Source: Pseudomonadota bacterium (lineage in GTDB: Bacteria; Pseudomonadota; Alphaproteobacteria; Sphingomonadales; Sphingomonadaceae). Taken from it: a stretch of 62,383 bases of DNA. The stretch covers positions 1 to 62,383 of the forward strand of contig JAEZFL010000133.1 in assembly GCA_023417515.1 (NCBI GenBank). Reading direction: 5' to 3'. Positions 35,051 through 44,191 of this stretch are shown here, piece after piece. The stretch's first letter is position 1. Each line of letters begins with the position of its first letter. Both the position numbers and the translations under genes were made by a program. The notes beneath the pieces were generated by a model. The model saw only the letters and a program-made list of their open reading frames with translations. It was not told the DNA's origin and made no database searches.

Positions 35051-36667
35051 ATGCGTCTCGCTCTCGCCCTTCTCGCCGCAGTTTCGTCGACCGCAATCGT
35101 CCTCCCCGCCCCGGCGGCCGCCCAGGTCGACCGCTCGACGGTCAATCGCATCCTCGACGAGGGCATGAACCGCTCCGAGGTGATGGAGACCGCAGCGCAC
35201 CTCACCGACCGGATCGGCGGGCGGCTGACCAACTCGCCGGCGATGCGCGAGGCCGAGCGCTGGACCCAGCAGCGCTTCCGCGACTGGGGCCTCAGCAACG
35301 TCCGCGCCGAGGGCTTCGAGTTCGGCCGCGGCTGGTCGATCGTCTCCTCCTCCGCCCGGATGACCGCGCCGCGCACGCTCACCCTGCGCTCGATCCCGGT
35401 CGCCTGGACCCCGCCGACCAACGGCACGATCAGCGCCCCAGTCATCGTCGCGCCGATGACCGAGGTCGCGGATTTCGACCGCTGGCGCGGGCAATTGCGC
35501 GGCAAGATCGTGATGATCACCCGCCCCAATGCGGCCAGCGATCCGACCGAGCCGGCCTTCCGCCGCCTCACCGAGGAGAATCTGCGCGACCGCAACACCT
35601 ACCAGCAGCCCAATTACTCGCCGCTGCAGATCGAGCGGGCGCTGTCGCGCGCCGACTTCGCCGAGAGGCTGGACGCCTTCCTCGCCGAGGAGGGCGCGCT
35701 CGCCTGGGCGCGCATGTCCTATCGCGACGGCGGCCTCGTCCACGGCGCCGGCTACACCTACCAGACCGGGCGCACGCCGCGCCTTCCCGGCGTCGAACTC
35801 GCCGCCGAGGATTATCGCCGTCTCGCCCGCCTCGCCCGGACCGACACGCCGCCGACGCTCGAGCTGATGAGCGACGTGCGCTTCCACGACGAGGACAGCA
35901 ACGCCTACAACATCATCGCCGAAATCCCCGGCACCGACCCGCGCGCGGGCTATGTCATGGCCGGCGCCCATCTCGATTCCTGGGTCGCGTCGGACGGCGC
36001 CGTCGACAATGCAGCGGGCAGCGCCGTGGTGATGGAGGCCGCGCGCATCCTGCGCCGGCTCGGGGTCCGGCCCAAGCGCACCATCCGCTTCGCTTTGTGG
36101 AGCGGCGAGGAGCAGGGCATCCTCGGCTCGCTCGCTTATGTCGAGCGGCACCTCGCCTCGCGGCCGCCCGAGACCCGCCCGGCCTATGCCAACCTGCCGA
36201 GCAACCGCACCTGGCGCTACCGCTACCCGATCACGCCGCTGCCCGGTCATCGCGACCTCGTCGCCTATTTCAACCTCGACAACGGCTCGGGGCGGATCCG
36301 CGGGATCCATGCCGAGGGCAATGTCGCGGCGGTGCCGATCTTCCAGGAATGGCTGGCCCCCTTCGCCAGCCTGGGCGCGACCAGCGTCGCGATCGCGTCC
36401 ACCGGCGGCACAGACCATGTCTACATGCAGCAGGTCGGCCTTCCCGCCTACCAGTTCATCCAGGACCCGCTCGATTACGGCAGCCGCCTCCACCATTCGA
36501 GCATCGACAGCTACGACCATCTCAAGCCGGAGGACCTCAGGCAGGCGTCGGTGATCATGGCGAGCTTCCTGCTCAACGCCGCGACCCGCGACGAGCCGCT
36601 GCCGCGAATGCCGCTTCCGCAGCAGCCGCGCCCGACCGACCCGTTCGAATATCCGCCGGAGGACTGA
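35051..36667 (+). CDS. Secreted M28-family zinc aminopeptidase-like protein
   Basis: A 538-residue exported metallopeptidase. Signal peptide about 1-25 (ending PAAAQ). A protease-associated insert occupies about 120-250. The M28 zinc site is complete: GAHLDSW (about 302-308), the bridging Asp in GAVDNAAGS near 318, SGEEQG (catalytic Glu and ligand, about 350-355), a further Asp after the YFNLDNGSGRIRG segment and HHSSIDSYDHL near 480. It acts on N-terminal residues of peptides in the periplasm or outside; specificity unknown. ATG start preceded by CAGGAG at some distance. The rlmB gene begins directly after its stop. Confidence 0.93.
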   Translation: MRLALALLAAVSSTAIVLPAPAAAQVDRSTVNRILDEGMNRSEVMETAAHLTDRIGGRLTNSPAMREAERWTQQRFRDWGLSNVRAEGFEFGRGWSIVSSSARMTAPRTLTLRSIPVAWTPPTNGTISAPVIVAPMTEVADFDRWRGQLRGKIVMITRPNAASDPTEPAFRRLTEENLRDRNTYQQPNYSPLQIERALSRADFAERLDAFLAEEGALAWARMSYRDGGLVHGAGYTYQTGRTPRLPGVELAAEDYRRLARLARTDTPPTLELMSDVRFHDEDSNAYNIIAEIPGTDPRAGYVMAGAHLDSWVASDGAVDNAAGSAVVMEAARILRRLGVRPKRTIRFALWSGEEQGILGSLAYVERHLASRPPETRPAYANLPSNRTWRYRYPITPLPGHRDLVAYFNLDNGSGRIRGIHAEGNVAAVPIFQEWLAPFASLGATSVAIASTGGTDHVYMQQVGLPAYQFIQDPLDYGSRLHHSSIDSYDHLKPEDLRQASVIMASFLLNAATRDEPLPRMPLPQQPRPTDPFEYPPED

Positions 36668-37408
36668 GTGCGACGCAAGGCCCGCCAGCAGAGCAAGCCC
36701 GAGAACCGGCCCCGCTTCTGGGGCCGGCACGCGGTCGCCGCCGCGCTCGACAATCCCGAGCGGCGGATCGTGCGCATGTGGCTGACCCGCGAGGCGGCCG
36801 AGTATCTGGTCCCGCCCAAGGAAATCCCGGTCACTTACGCCGAGGCCGCCGACCTTGCCCGGCTGGTTCCGGGCGACGCGCCGCACCAGGGCGCGGTGGC
36901 GGAGGTCGAGCGGCTCGAGGACATGCTTCTCGCCGACCTGCTCGACCAGGCGGAGGACGGGCGGCCGCTGCTCGTGCTCGACCAGGTCACCGACCCGCAC
37001 AATGTCGGCGCGATCCTGCGCTCGGCGGCGGCGTTCGACGCGCTCGGAATCGTCACCCAGGACCGCCACGCGCCGCCGGAATCGGGCGCTCTCGCCAAGG
37101 CGGCGAGCGGGGCGCTGGAGACGGTGCCCTGGGTGCGGGTCGTCAATCTCGCCCGCGCGCTCGAGGAGATCGCCGAGGCCGGCTTCTGGCGCATCGGCCT
37201 TACCGGCGAGGCGGAGATGAGCCTGCAGGAAGCCCTGGGCCCGAAGCGCGTTGCACTGGTGCTCGGGGCCGAGGGCGAAGGCATGCGCCAGAACACCGCC
37301 GCCCATTGCGACGCCCTCGCCAAGCTCCCGATCAGCGGCAGGATGGAGAGCCTCAACGTCTCCAACGCCGCCGCCATCGCCCTCTATGCCGCGCGGGCCA
37401 CGGCCTAG
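36668..37408 (+). CDS. rlmB: 23S rRNA (guanosine-2'-O-)-methyltransferase RlmB (TrmH/SpoU family)
   Basis: A 246-residue SPOUT methyltransferase. The N-terminal L30e-like substrate-binding domain (about 10-90) opens with FWGRHAVAAAL. The knotted catalytic domain contains VLDQVTDPHNVGAILRSAAAF (motif 1), LVLGAEGEGMRQ (motif 2) and ISGRMESLNVSNAAAIALY (motif 3), all complete. It methylates G2251 (E. coli numbering) in the 23S P loop. The GTG start follows the peptidase stop without spacing, so co-transcription is likely. Other TrmH-type RNA targets are possible. Confidence 0.93.
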   Translation: MRRKARQQSKPENRPRFWGRHAVAAALDNPERRIVRMWLTREAAEYLVPPKEIPVTYAEAADLARLVPGDAPHQGAVAEVERLEDMLLADLLDQAEDGRPLLVLDQVTDPHNVGAILRSAAAFDALGIVTQDRHAPPESGALAKAASGALETVPWVRVVNLARALEEIAEAGFWRIGLTGEAEMSLQEALGPKRVALVLGAEGEGMRQNTAAHCDALAKLPISGRMESLNVSNAAAIALYAARATA

Positions 37409-37409
37409 T

Positions 37410-37547
37410 CCCTCCCCGAGCTTCGCTCGGGGAGGGGGACCATCTGCGCAGCAGATGGTGGAGGGGTGAGTCCTCACTCGCCCTGGCTACCCCTCCACCA
37501 TCCTGCGGATGGTCCCCCTCCCCATCCGCTTCGCGGACAGGGAGGAT
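37410..37547. repeat. CCTCCC-type palindromic repeat, family D
   Basis: Begins with the hairpin CCTCCCCGAGC-TTCG-CTCGGGGAGG, then CCATCTGCGCAGCAGATGG, and inverted CCCCTCCACC / GGTCCCCCTCCCC pieces ending CGGACAGGGAGG. It fills the convergent gap between rlmB and the ferredoxin gene and probably terminates both. Similar to 7110-7376 and 51568-51703. Confidence 0.85.
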
Positions 37548-37556
37548 TGGAGCGCC

Positions 37557-37874
37557 TCAATCCTCCGGAGCGATGCGCACCGTGAGGCCGTCGAGCTCGG
37601 GGGCGAACAGGATCTGGCAGGACAGGCGGCTGGTCGCCACGCGGTGCTCGGACGTATCGAGCAGGTCGTCCTCGTCGCCGCCCATGGGCTTCAGCTTCCC
37701 CACCCATTCCTCGCCGACATGGACATGACAGGTCGCGCAGGAGCAGCAGCCCCCACACAGCGCCAGCAACTCGTCGAAGCCGTGGTCGCGGATATTCTCC
37801 ATCACGCTCCAGCCGACCCGCGCCTCCACCTCATGGCTCTCGCCGTCGCGGGTGATGATGGTAAGGCGGGGCAT
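37557..37874 (-). CDS. Adrenodoxin/putidaredoxin-type [2Fe-2S] ferredoxin
   Basis: A 105-residue ferredoxin. Cluster ligands fit C40-x5-C46-x2-C49 and C86, as in putidaredoxin. Two further cysteines, C43 and C44, occupy the loop between the first two ligands, where most relatives have small non-thiol residues. I start at ATG 37874 (MPRLTIITRDG); an in-frame upstream start at 37895 adds only seven unlikely residues. Such ferredoxins feed electrons to cytochrome P450s, oxygenases or Fe-S assembly. No P450 or ferredoxin reductase gene is in the window. Confidence 0.92.
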   Translation of the reverse strand: MPRLTIITRDGESHEVEARVGWSVMENIRDHGFDELLALCGGCCSCATCHVHVGEEWVGKLKPMGGDEDDLLDTSEHRVATSRLSCQILFAPELDGLTVRIAPED

Positions 37875-37957
37875 CGCGGCTCCTTTTGAGCGCAAGGAAT
37901 GAGAGGTCGTGCCCGGCGTCTATGCTAGCGCCGCGCCGGCACGCAAGGAGGATGCAG

Positions 37958-38581
<624 letters not shown>

Positions 38582-38590
38582 GGCCGCGCC

Positions 38591-39553
38591 TCAGGCTTCG
38601 ACCGGCCGCTCGCGGATCCAGCGGCTGGCGAGGAGCTTGACTCCGCGGGTGACGGGAAGGCCGGCATGCTGCGCCTGCTGGTCCGGCCGCCCGTCCGCAT
38701 CGGTGTTGGCAAACAGCAAGGCGTCGCCCGTCTTGCCGCGCACGGTGAGGTCGGCGTTGAGGAAGCGGGTCTCGCCCCCGTCATAATCGTCATTCAGATA
38801 GACGAGCATGGTGAGGATTCGCTGATTGTCGAGGCCGGGAATGGCGTCGATGTGCGGCTTATATTCCTGGCCGTCGCGATAGCGCAGGATCTGCAGCGGC
38901 TCGCCCTGCTCCGGCCTGGTGCCGCTGGCGGCGGCGATGCGGCGGTTGAGCGCGTGGATCGCCGGATTCTCGCCGACCCAGGGGAAGACGGCGGTGTCGG
39001 AGGTCCGCACCGGATTGCGCAACTCGCGGCCGGTATATTCCTCGACGGTCATCGCAGGCTCGAACAGCGGGTCGGCGGCCTCGGCCAGATAGCTGCACTC
39101 GTCCTGGGTGAACAGCGCGGGGAAGCGGGTCACCCGCGGCGCGTCGCTAAGCACCTCGCCCGCCGGAATCTCAGCCGGATCGCCCTCGGGAGTCAGCTGC
39201 ATGGCCTCGATCAGCGCCAGCTGCCGGCGCGCGGTGGCGTCGGTCTCGGCGAACGCGGCGAGGATCTCGAGCGCCTGCTGCCATTCGCGGGGGCCGCCGA
39301 CGCCGACCGCGACCAGCGCGAGGAAGCGCCGGCCTCCCTCGATCAGGCCGGCCTGGGCGGAGCGGCCGTAGAGGCGGCGCGCCATTGCGAAATCGCGGCG
39401 GACATGCTGCCCCTCGCGAGCCCATTCGGCCATCTGATAGGCGGCGGGGCCATCGCCGGAATCGGCGAGCCTGCTCAGCAGCATGACCGCCTCGCGCGCG
39501 CGGCCGCTGGAGACGAGGGAATAGGCTTGGGCGATCTGGGGGGGCAATTCCAT
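38591..39553 (-). CDS. Prolyl 4-hydroxylase-like 2OG-Fe(II) oxygenase with N-terminal Sel1/TPR-like region
   Basis: A 320-residue protein. Residues about 1-120 form helical Sel1/TPR-type repeats (AAYQMAEWAREG, DFAMARRLYGRSAQAG). Residues about 135-315 form a P4H-type double-stranded beta-helix. Iron ligands H234, D236 and H296 and the 2-oxoglutarate lysine K306 are all present (HID, then HAG and GVKLLASRW). It should be catalytically competent, hydroxylating a protein or peptide side chain; the substrate is unknown. It is the last gene of a three-gene minus-strand cluster after an OmpA-like gene and a DUF6065/pseudo-JmjC gene. ATG start at 39553. Confidence 0.88.
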   Translation of the reverse strand: MELPPQIAQAYSLVSSGRAREAVMLLSRLADSGDGPAAYQMAEWAREGQHVRRDFAMARRLYGRSAQAGLIEGGRRFLALVAVGVGGPREWQQALEILAAFAETDATARRQLALIEAMQLTPEGDPAEIPAGEVLSDAPRVTRFPALFTQDECSYLAEAADPLFEPAMTVEEYTGRELRNPVRTSDTAVFPWVGENPAIHALNRRIAAASGTRPEQGEPLQILRYRDGQEYKPHIDAIPGLDNQRILTMLVYLNDDYDGGETRFLNADLTVRGKTGDALLFANTDADGRPDQQAQHAGLPVTRGVKLLASRWIRERPVEA

Positions 39554-39599
39554 GGCGACGGCTATGCCGCGCGAAAAGCGGCGCGTCGATCCCTTCGGA

Positions 39600-40067
39600 T
39601 CAGCAGAGCGGGCGGCCTTCCGCGAGATGCACGCCCTGGGCGCCGGCGCTGAGCTGAAGGATGAGGTCCACCCGGCGGTTGGCCGGCTCGCGGGCGTTGG
39701 CCGGGGTTCGGACCGCCGGCGCGCGCTCGCCGAGGCTGCGGATGCGGATGAGCCGCGCCGGGACGTGGTTGCTCAGAAGCACGTCGCGCACCGCCTCGGC
39801 GCGACGCTGGGCCATCAGCCGGTTGGCGGCCGGCGAGCCGGAGCTGTCGGTGTGGGCGGTGAGCAGGACATGGTCGAGGTCCGGCCCATGCCAGGCAAGC
39901 CGGACCGCCAGCTCCTCGAGCGCGCGGCGTGACTCCGGCGCCACCGCGGCCGAGTTCCAGTCGAAATAGATGGACAGCGGGGTGCAGGCACGCGCCGCCG
40001 GCGCGGCAAGCAGCGCCGCGCCCGCCAGCAGGACAACCAGTAGCTTGCCGATCGATATGACGCCCAA
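39600..40067 (-). CDS. OmpA-family peptidoglycan-binding envelope protein
   Basis: A small exported protein of about 155 residues. A hydrophobic signal sequence (LLVVLLAGAALLAAPAARA) is followed by an OmpA C-terminal-like domain: IYFDWNSAAVAPESRRALEE, VLLTAHTDSSGS with the peptidoglycan-contacting Asp, NRLMAQRRAEAVRDVL with the matching Arg, and RVDLIL. The start is uncertain: no ATG or GTG precedes the signal peptide, and TTG 40067 is the best candidate, with GGGAG just upstream. Frames extending further upstream run into the neighbouring gene. Lies 46-44 bp from its neighbours, consistent with an operon. Confidence 0.75.
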   Translation of the reverse strand: MGVISIGKLLVVLLAGAALLAAPAARACTPLSIYFDWNSAAVAPESRRALEELAVRLAWHGPDLDHVLLTAHTDSSGSPAANRLMAQRRAEAVRDVLLSNHVPARLIRIRSLGERAPAVRTPANAREPANRRVDLILQLSAGAQGVHLAEGRPLC

Positions 40068-40111
40068 ACTCCCGAAGCGCCTGCAATTTGAGACCCTTAA
40101 CGCTGGCGGAG

Positions 40112-41665
40112 TCAATCCTGCGGGAATGCGCCCTGTCCCTCGTTGGGCCAGCGGAAGTCGGTGAAAGACGCGGCCGCGCCCGTATCCAGCGCGGTCGATT
40201 GGTGCCACCAGCCGAGCGGAACGAACAGCAGGTCGCCGGCCTGGAGGTCGACCTCGAAGGCGATCGCCTCGCGCGCGAGTGGAAATGCGTCGAGCCGGGC
40301 CTCGTCGGCGATGTCGACCACGTCGCTGACGAGGCCGCGGCGATGATAGAGCCGCCCGGTCTCCGAGGGCGGGACGAGGACCACCCGCTTGGCTCCCTCC
40401 GACTGCGCGATCAGCTGGTTGAGTAGCGCGAAGCGAAGCGGCGTGAAGTCGCCCATCTCCTCGCGCGACACCGCGCCGCGACCGCTCGCGAGATAGTCCG
40501 CCAGCAGCGCCGCCGGGTCGGAGGCTCCGGGCGGCACCGCGCCTTCGATCACCACCGGCCGCGACAGGGCGTAGAAATTGCCGAGGAAGTCGTCGCCGGA
40601 AAGCCGCTCGACTCGCGGCACGCCGGCGGTGCGCGGCGACAGCTGCCGCTGGCGCATCGCCGCCTGCATGATCCAGTCGCGCTGCTTCAGCGCCAGCTCC
40701 GCCGTCGAGGGCCGAGCGGGCGCTTCGAACGGCGGCCGGACCTGCGGCTTCGAACCGAATCCGATCCGGTTCAGCGCCAGAGTCAGCGCGGGGTTGGCGC
40801 CCGGATCGAGGGTGCCGGGCTGCTCGGCCAACAGAACGTTGCGCGCGGCCGGCGGCACGGCGTCGAGCCGCACCGGGCAGCTTGCCGCCTCGGCCGGCGC
40901 CATGATGCTGCCGTCGGCGTTGCGGAAAGGCTTCACGCGCAGCTTGGACTGGTGATCCGCCGCGCCCTGCCGTCCGTCGGCATCGAGGCCGCGATAATAG
41001 AGCTTCTGCCATTTGTCGGATGGCGCCTGCGGATTGGTCTCAAGCACCCATTTCTGGAAGGCCTCGCGCGATTTGCTCCACGTCTCGAACTGGCGCTTGA
41101 GCTCGGCCTCCGCCTCGAGCGGCGCGACCCGCGGCTCGAACTGCTCGACTCGGCCGCGCTCGACCGGGAAGATGAAGGCGATCGGCTCATTCTCCTCGAA
41201 CCGCACCCAATGCGCCGGGCGGGTGAATCGCCAGTTCATCGTGAAGGTGTAAGGCGACCAGTCGGTCTCGATCACCCCGCCCAGCGCCTGGATGCCGTCC
41301 TTCTGGCTGTTCGGCGATCCGCTCACCCACAGGTTCCATCCGGGCGGGGTGCGGAAGATGCCTTCGATGTGGAAGGTCAGCGTGCCGTAGCCGAACAGCG
41401 ATACCGGCTTCAGGTGGTCCTCATAGCCCGGGTCCATGCGGATCTCGATCGACTCCATGTCGATCCCGCCAGCCCAGCGCGCCTCGAACGCGATCGGGCT
41501 CAATATCTCCCAGCCATGGGCGTTGGCGATGGACAGCGGCAGGCAACGATAAGCGTAGCGCTCGTTCGTCTCCTCCATCCACTGGCGCTTGGGGCTGGCG
41601 GGGCGGATGCGCGGCCCCCAGCCGTCATATTTGTAGCAGACGAGGTCCATCGATTCGCAGGTCAT
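40112..41665 (-). CDS. DUF6065 domain fused to a degenerate JmjC/cupin-like domain
   Basis: A 517-residue fusion. The N-terminal half (about 1-240) opens with MDLVCYKYDGWGPRIRPAS and resembles DUF6065 proteins of unknown function. The C-terminal half (about 340-517) resembles cupin-8/JmjC-type oxygenases: FYALSRPVVIEGAV, FTPLRFALLNQLIAQSEGAKRVVLVPP and FEVDLQAGDLLFVPLGWWHQS. In active relatives the first block carries the HxD iron ligands (PLHxD); here it reads PLRFA, so two of three ligands are lost while the distal His in GWWH remains. A non-catalytic binding role is likely. ATG start at 41665, with ATG 41650 an alternative. First gene of a cluster with the OmpA-like and prolyl-hydroxylase-like genes. 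Confidence 0.75.
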   Translation of the reverse strand: MTCESMDLVCYKYDGWGPRIRPASPKRQWMEETNERYAYRCLPLSIANAHGWEILSPIAFEARWAGGIDMESIEIRMDPGYEDHLKPVSLFGYGTLTFHIEGIFRTPPGWNLWVSGSPNSQKDGIQALGGVIETDWSPYTFTMNWRFTRPAHWVRFEENEPIAFIFPVERGRVEQFEPRVAPLEAEAELKRQFETWSKSREAFQKWVLETNPQAPSDKWQKLYYRGLDADGRQGAADHQSKLRVKPFRNADGSIMAPAEAASCPVRLDAVPPAARNVLLAEQPGTLDPGANPALTLALNRIGFGSKPQVRPPFEAPARPSTAELALKQRDWIMQAAMRQRQLSPRTAGVPRVERLSGDDFLGNFYALSRPVVIEGAVPPGASDPAALLADYLASGRGAVSREEMGDFTPLRFALLNQLIAQSEGAKRVVLVPPSETGRLYHRRGLVSDVVDIADEARLDAFPLAREAIAFEVDLQAGDLLFVPLGWWHQSTALDTGAAASFTDFRWPNEGQGAFPQD

Positions 41666-41718
41666 AGGGGCCGACTATGACAGGCGAAGGTCGCTCGAAC
41701 CACGCCGCCGCAACAATG

Positions 41719-41754
41719 AAAAAACCCTCTCCCCCGGGGGGACGGGGGAGAGGG
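41719..41754 (-). terminator. Rho-independent terminator for the small gene at 41858-42193
   Basis: A 12-bp stem, CCCTCTCCCCCG (41725-41736) paired with CGGGGGAGAGGG (41743-41754), with a 6-nt loop. On the minus strand it is followed by six U (41724-41719). A very clear intrinsic terminator separating the upstream gene from the DUF6065 cluster. Confidence 0.9.
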
Positions 41755-41857
41755 CGCCCGGCGGAGGGGTGCGATCGCGGCCGACGCGACGATCGGAGGA
41801 GGTGCGCCTGCCGCTCACCCCTTCGCCAAATTATTGGGCGGCCGCGGCCGCGCGGGC

Positions 41858-42193
41858 CTATTCGGCCGCTTCCTGATATTCCGGCTCTTCCGCTGCCACG
41901 GTCAGCAGGTGGAAGGTGTCCTCATAGCCGTTGTGGAGAACGACGCGCTTGTTGAAGCTTCGCGGCGGCGGCACGCGATGCGGCGGCGCGGCGACCGGCA
42001 TCAGGTTGCGTGGCCGGGCGTCGGGCTTGGCGACCACCATGTCCTTGTAGAATTCGCCGACATAGGAGCCGTCGAGACGATGGACCCGCGAGCCGATGAT
42101 CCGCCCGACCGGCTGGCCCTCCATGCTGTGGATGAAAGTCTCCATGACGAAGCCGACCGGTTCGCCACGCGTGTTGTACACGTACATTGCCAT
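41858..42193 (-). CDS. Small beta-rich repeat protein (4-fold beta flower-like)
   Basis: A 111-residue protein with no signal peptide or membrane segment. Residues 1-52 contain short internal repeats of the form xxGxPVGxV/I with alternating aromatic residues (NTRGEPVGFVMETFIHS, MEGQPVGRIIGSRVHR, LDGSYVGEFYKDMVV), which matches the pattern of proteins annotated as 4-fold beta flower. A proline-rich linker and an acidic C-terminus follow. Function unknown. ATG start at 42193; an intrinsic terminator at 41719-41754 makes it monocistronic. Confidence 0.7.
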   Translation of the reverse strand: MAMYVYNTRGEPVGFVMETFIHSMEGQPVGRIIGSRVHRLDGSYVGEFYKDMVVAKPDARPRNLMPVAAPPHRVPPPRSFNKRVVLHNGYEDTFHLLTVAAEEPEYQEAAE

Positions 42194-42406
42194 GTGCTGG
42201 TGCCCTACCCCGAACTACACTCCGCGGCCCGCCAGCCCCGGAAGAACGGGTACAGCCCGCTCCGCAGCCAAGGGGTCATGAAGGGGCGCCGGGCGCAAGG
42301 CTCTGGCGGGGCGGCTGCGCCGGATGGAGGCAGAGCGTCGGCGACAGGAATTGTTAACGCTCCGAAACCTCGTAAAAACCGCAGATTTCCGCGGGTTACA
42401 AAGGGC

Positions 42407-42444
42407 GCCCCTGCCGGTGGGAAGGGGGACATGCCGGCAGGGGC
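42407..42444. terminator. Strong hairpin downstream of azoR
   Basis: An 11-bp perfect stem, GCCCCTGCCGG (42407-42417) with CCGGCAGGGGC (42434-42444), and a 16-nt loop, begins 12 bp past the azoR stop on the minus strand. The U-tract on that side is weak, so termination efficiency is uncertain. Confidence 0.55.
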
Positions 42445-42456
42445 AGCGAGGCCAAT

Positions 42457-43074
42457 TCAGGCCGCGAGCGGGAGCTGCTCGCGCGCCAGATCGGCAAGCT
42501 GGGCTTCGGCCTGGGCAATCGACTCGGCCGCGACCTCGGGACCGAACGCGAACTTCTCGGCGCGAACGAAGGTCACGTCGTCCATTCCCATGAAGCCGAG
42601 CAGGCCGCGCAGGTGCGGCTCCTGGAAGTCCATGGGATGGCCCGGCTCATACAGGCCGGCGCGGGTCTCGATGACGATCACCTTGCGGCCGCCGAGCAGC
42701 CCGTGGGGACCCTGCTCGTCATAATAGAAGGCGACCCGGGCACGAAGGATATGGTCGAACCAGGTCTTCAGCGTCGAGCTCATCCCGAAATTGTACATGG
42801 GCGACGCGATGACGACCGTATCGGCCGCGCGGATCTCGTCGAGCAGCTCGTCTGACAAAGCGCGGGTCGCAAGCTCGGCCTCGGTGGTCGGCTCGGCGCG
42901 AATGCCGGCGACGGTCTCCTCGGTGAGGTGCGGGATCGGATTGCGGCCGACATCGCGCAGCGTGATGTGCGCAGCCGGATGAGCACTCTGCGCCTGCTGA
43001 GCGAAGGACAGAGCGAGCTTGCTCGAAACGGACGCCTCGCCCTGGGCGCTGCTGGTGACGATGAGGATGTTCAT
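42457..43074 (-). CDS. azoR: FMN-dependent NADH:quinone oxidoreductase / azoreductase AzoR
   Basis: A 205-residue flavodoxin-like reductase. N-terminal FMN loop VTSSAQGEASVSSKLA (about 6-21), the SPMYNFGMSSTLKTWFDHI block (about 91-109) and the FAFGPE tail region are characteristic. It performs two-electron reduction of quinones and azo compounds, probably as a homodimer protecting against electrophile stress. ATG start with AAGGGGG 8 bp upstream. It is divergent from a LysR-type gene across 94 bp, the usual arrangement for LysR control. Confidence 0.94.
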   Translation of the reverse strand: MNILIVTSSAQGEASVSSKLALSFAQQAQSAHPAAHITLRDVGRNPIPHLTEETVAGIRAEPTTEAELATRALSDELLDEIRAADTVVIASPMYNFGMSSTLKTWFDHILRARVAFYYDEQGPHGLLGGRKVIVIETRAGLYEPGHPMDFQEPHLRGLLGFMGMDDVTFVRAEKFAFGPEVAAESIAQAEAQLADLAREQLPLAA

Positions 43075-43168
43075 GGCGGTTACCCCCTTGGGACTGTTGC
43101 AGCCGCCTATTTATGGCGGTAGCAGGGGTTCCAGAAGCCAAGCCTCCGGCACTTCGGGGTTGCGATAA

Positions 43169-44113
43169 ATGGAACGCTCATCGGTTGACTTGGTCGACGT
43201 CCTCTCCTTCGTTCGGGTCGTCGAGACGGGTTCGTTCGCCCGTGCCGCGGAGCGGATGGGGCTGTCGAAGCCGGTCGTGTCGCGCCGCGTCGCCCGGCTC
43301 GAGGGACAGCTCGGAGCGCGCCTGCTCACCCGCACCGCCCGCGGCGCCAAGCCGACCAATATCGGCGAGGCCTATTTCTCGCGCGCCTCGGGGATCCTCG
43401 CCGATCTCGACGCGGCGCGTGAGGTGGTCGCCGACGCTGTCACCCAGATCGCCGGCCCGATCCGCCTCACCGCGCCGGTGTCGTTCGGAACCCTGCACCT
43501 CGCCGCCGCCCTCGCCGACTTCATTCGCGAGCATCCCAAGGTCGAGCTCGATGCGACCTTCGAGGACGGAATCGCCGACCTGGTCGGCGGCGGCTACGAC
43601 CTCGCGGTGCGGATCGGCACCCTGCCCGATTCCTCGCTGATCGCCCGCCGGATCGCGCCGGTGCGCAAGGTCGTGGTCGGAAGCCCGGCCTATTTCGAAA
43701 AGCATGGCCGCCCCGAGACTCCAGCCGACCTCGCCGGCCATGCCATCCTGCTCTACACCCACGAAAGCTGGCGCTTCCGCTCGAACGGCGGCGAGCCGGA
43801 GACGATCCGCATCAACCCGGTCCTTCGCGCCAACAATGGCGAGATGCTGCGCCAGGCGGCGGAGCAAGGCCTCGGCATCTGCCTGCTGCCGAGCTTCATC
43901 GCCTCGTCGGGCATCCAGAGCGGCAAGCTCGAGGCCGTCCTCACCGACTACGATCCCGGCCACGGCGCGCTCCACGCGGTCATGCCTCCCGGCCGCGCCG
44001 CCACCGCACGCGTGCGCGCCCTGGTCGACTTCCTCGTCGAGCGCTTCGGCCCCGAGCCGGACTGGGACCCGTGCTGGTTCGGTGACTGCGGAAAGGGGCC
44101 GACCGCGCCCTAG
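43169..44113 (+). CDS. LysR-family transcriptional regulator, probable azoR regulator
   Basis: A 314-residue LTTR. The winged helix-turn-helix is at about 5-65 (SFVRVVETGSFARAAERMGLSKPVVSRRVARLEGQLGARLL) and the periplasmic-binding-protein-like effector domain at about 90-300. The CrgA/AaeR-like subfamily features PIRLTAPVSFG and DLAVRIG are present. ATG start at 43169. Divergent from azoR. The 94-bp spacer contains ATTTAT and ATAAAT near its two ends, a weak inverted match; no definite operator could be assigned. Confidence 0.93.
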   Translation: MERSSVDLVDVLSFVRVVETGSFARAAERMGLSKPVVSRRVARLEGQLGARLLTRTARGAKPTNIGEAYFSRASGILADLDAAREVVADAVTQIAGPIRLTAPVSFGTLHLAAALADFIREHPKVELDATFEDGIADLVGGGYDLAVRIGTLPDSSLIARRIAPVRKVVVGSPAYFEKHGRPETPADLAGHAILLYTHESWRFRSNGGEPETIRINPVLRANNGEMLRQAAEQGLGICLLPSFIASSGIQSGKLEAVLTDYDPGHGALHAVMPPGRAATARVRALVDFLVERFGPEPDWDPCWFGDCGKGPTAP

Positions 44114-44191
44114 ACGCCGCCGACGGAGCGATTACACCTGCGACCACCTCAGTCCCGCTCGCCCGGAGCGATCGTCTTGGAGCTTGAACAC

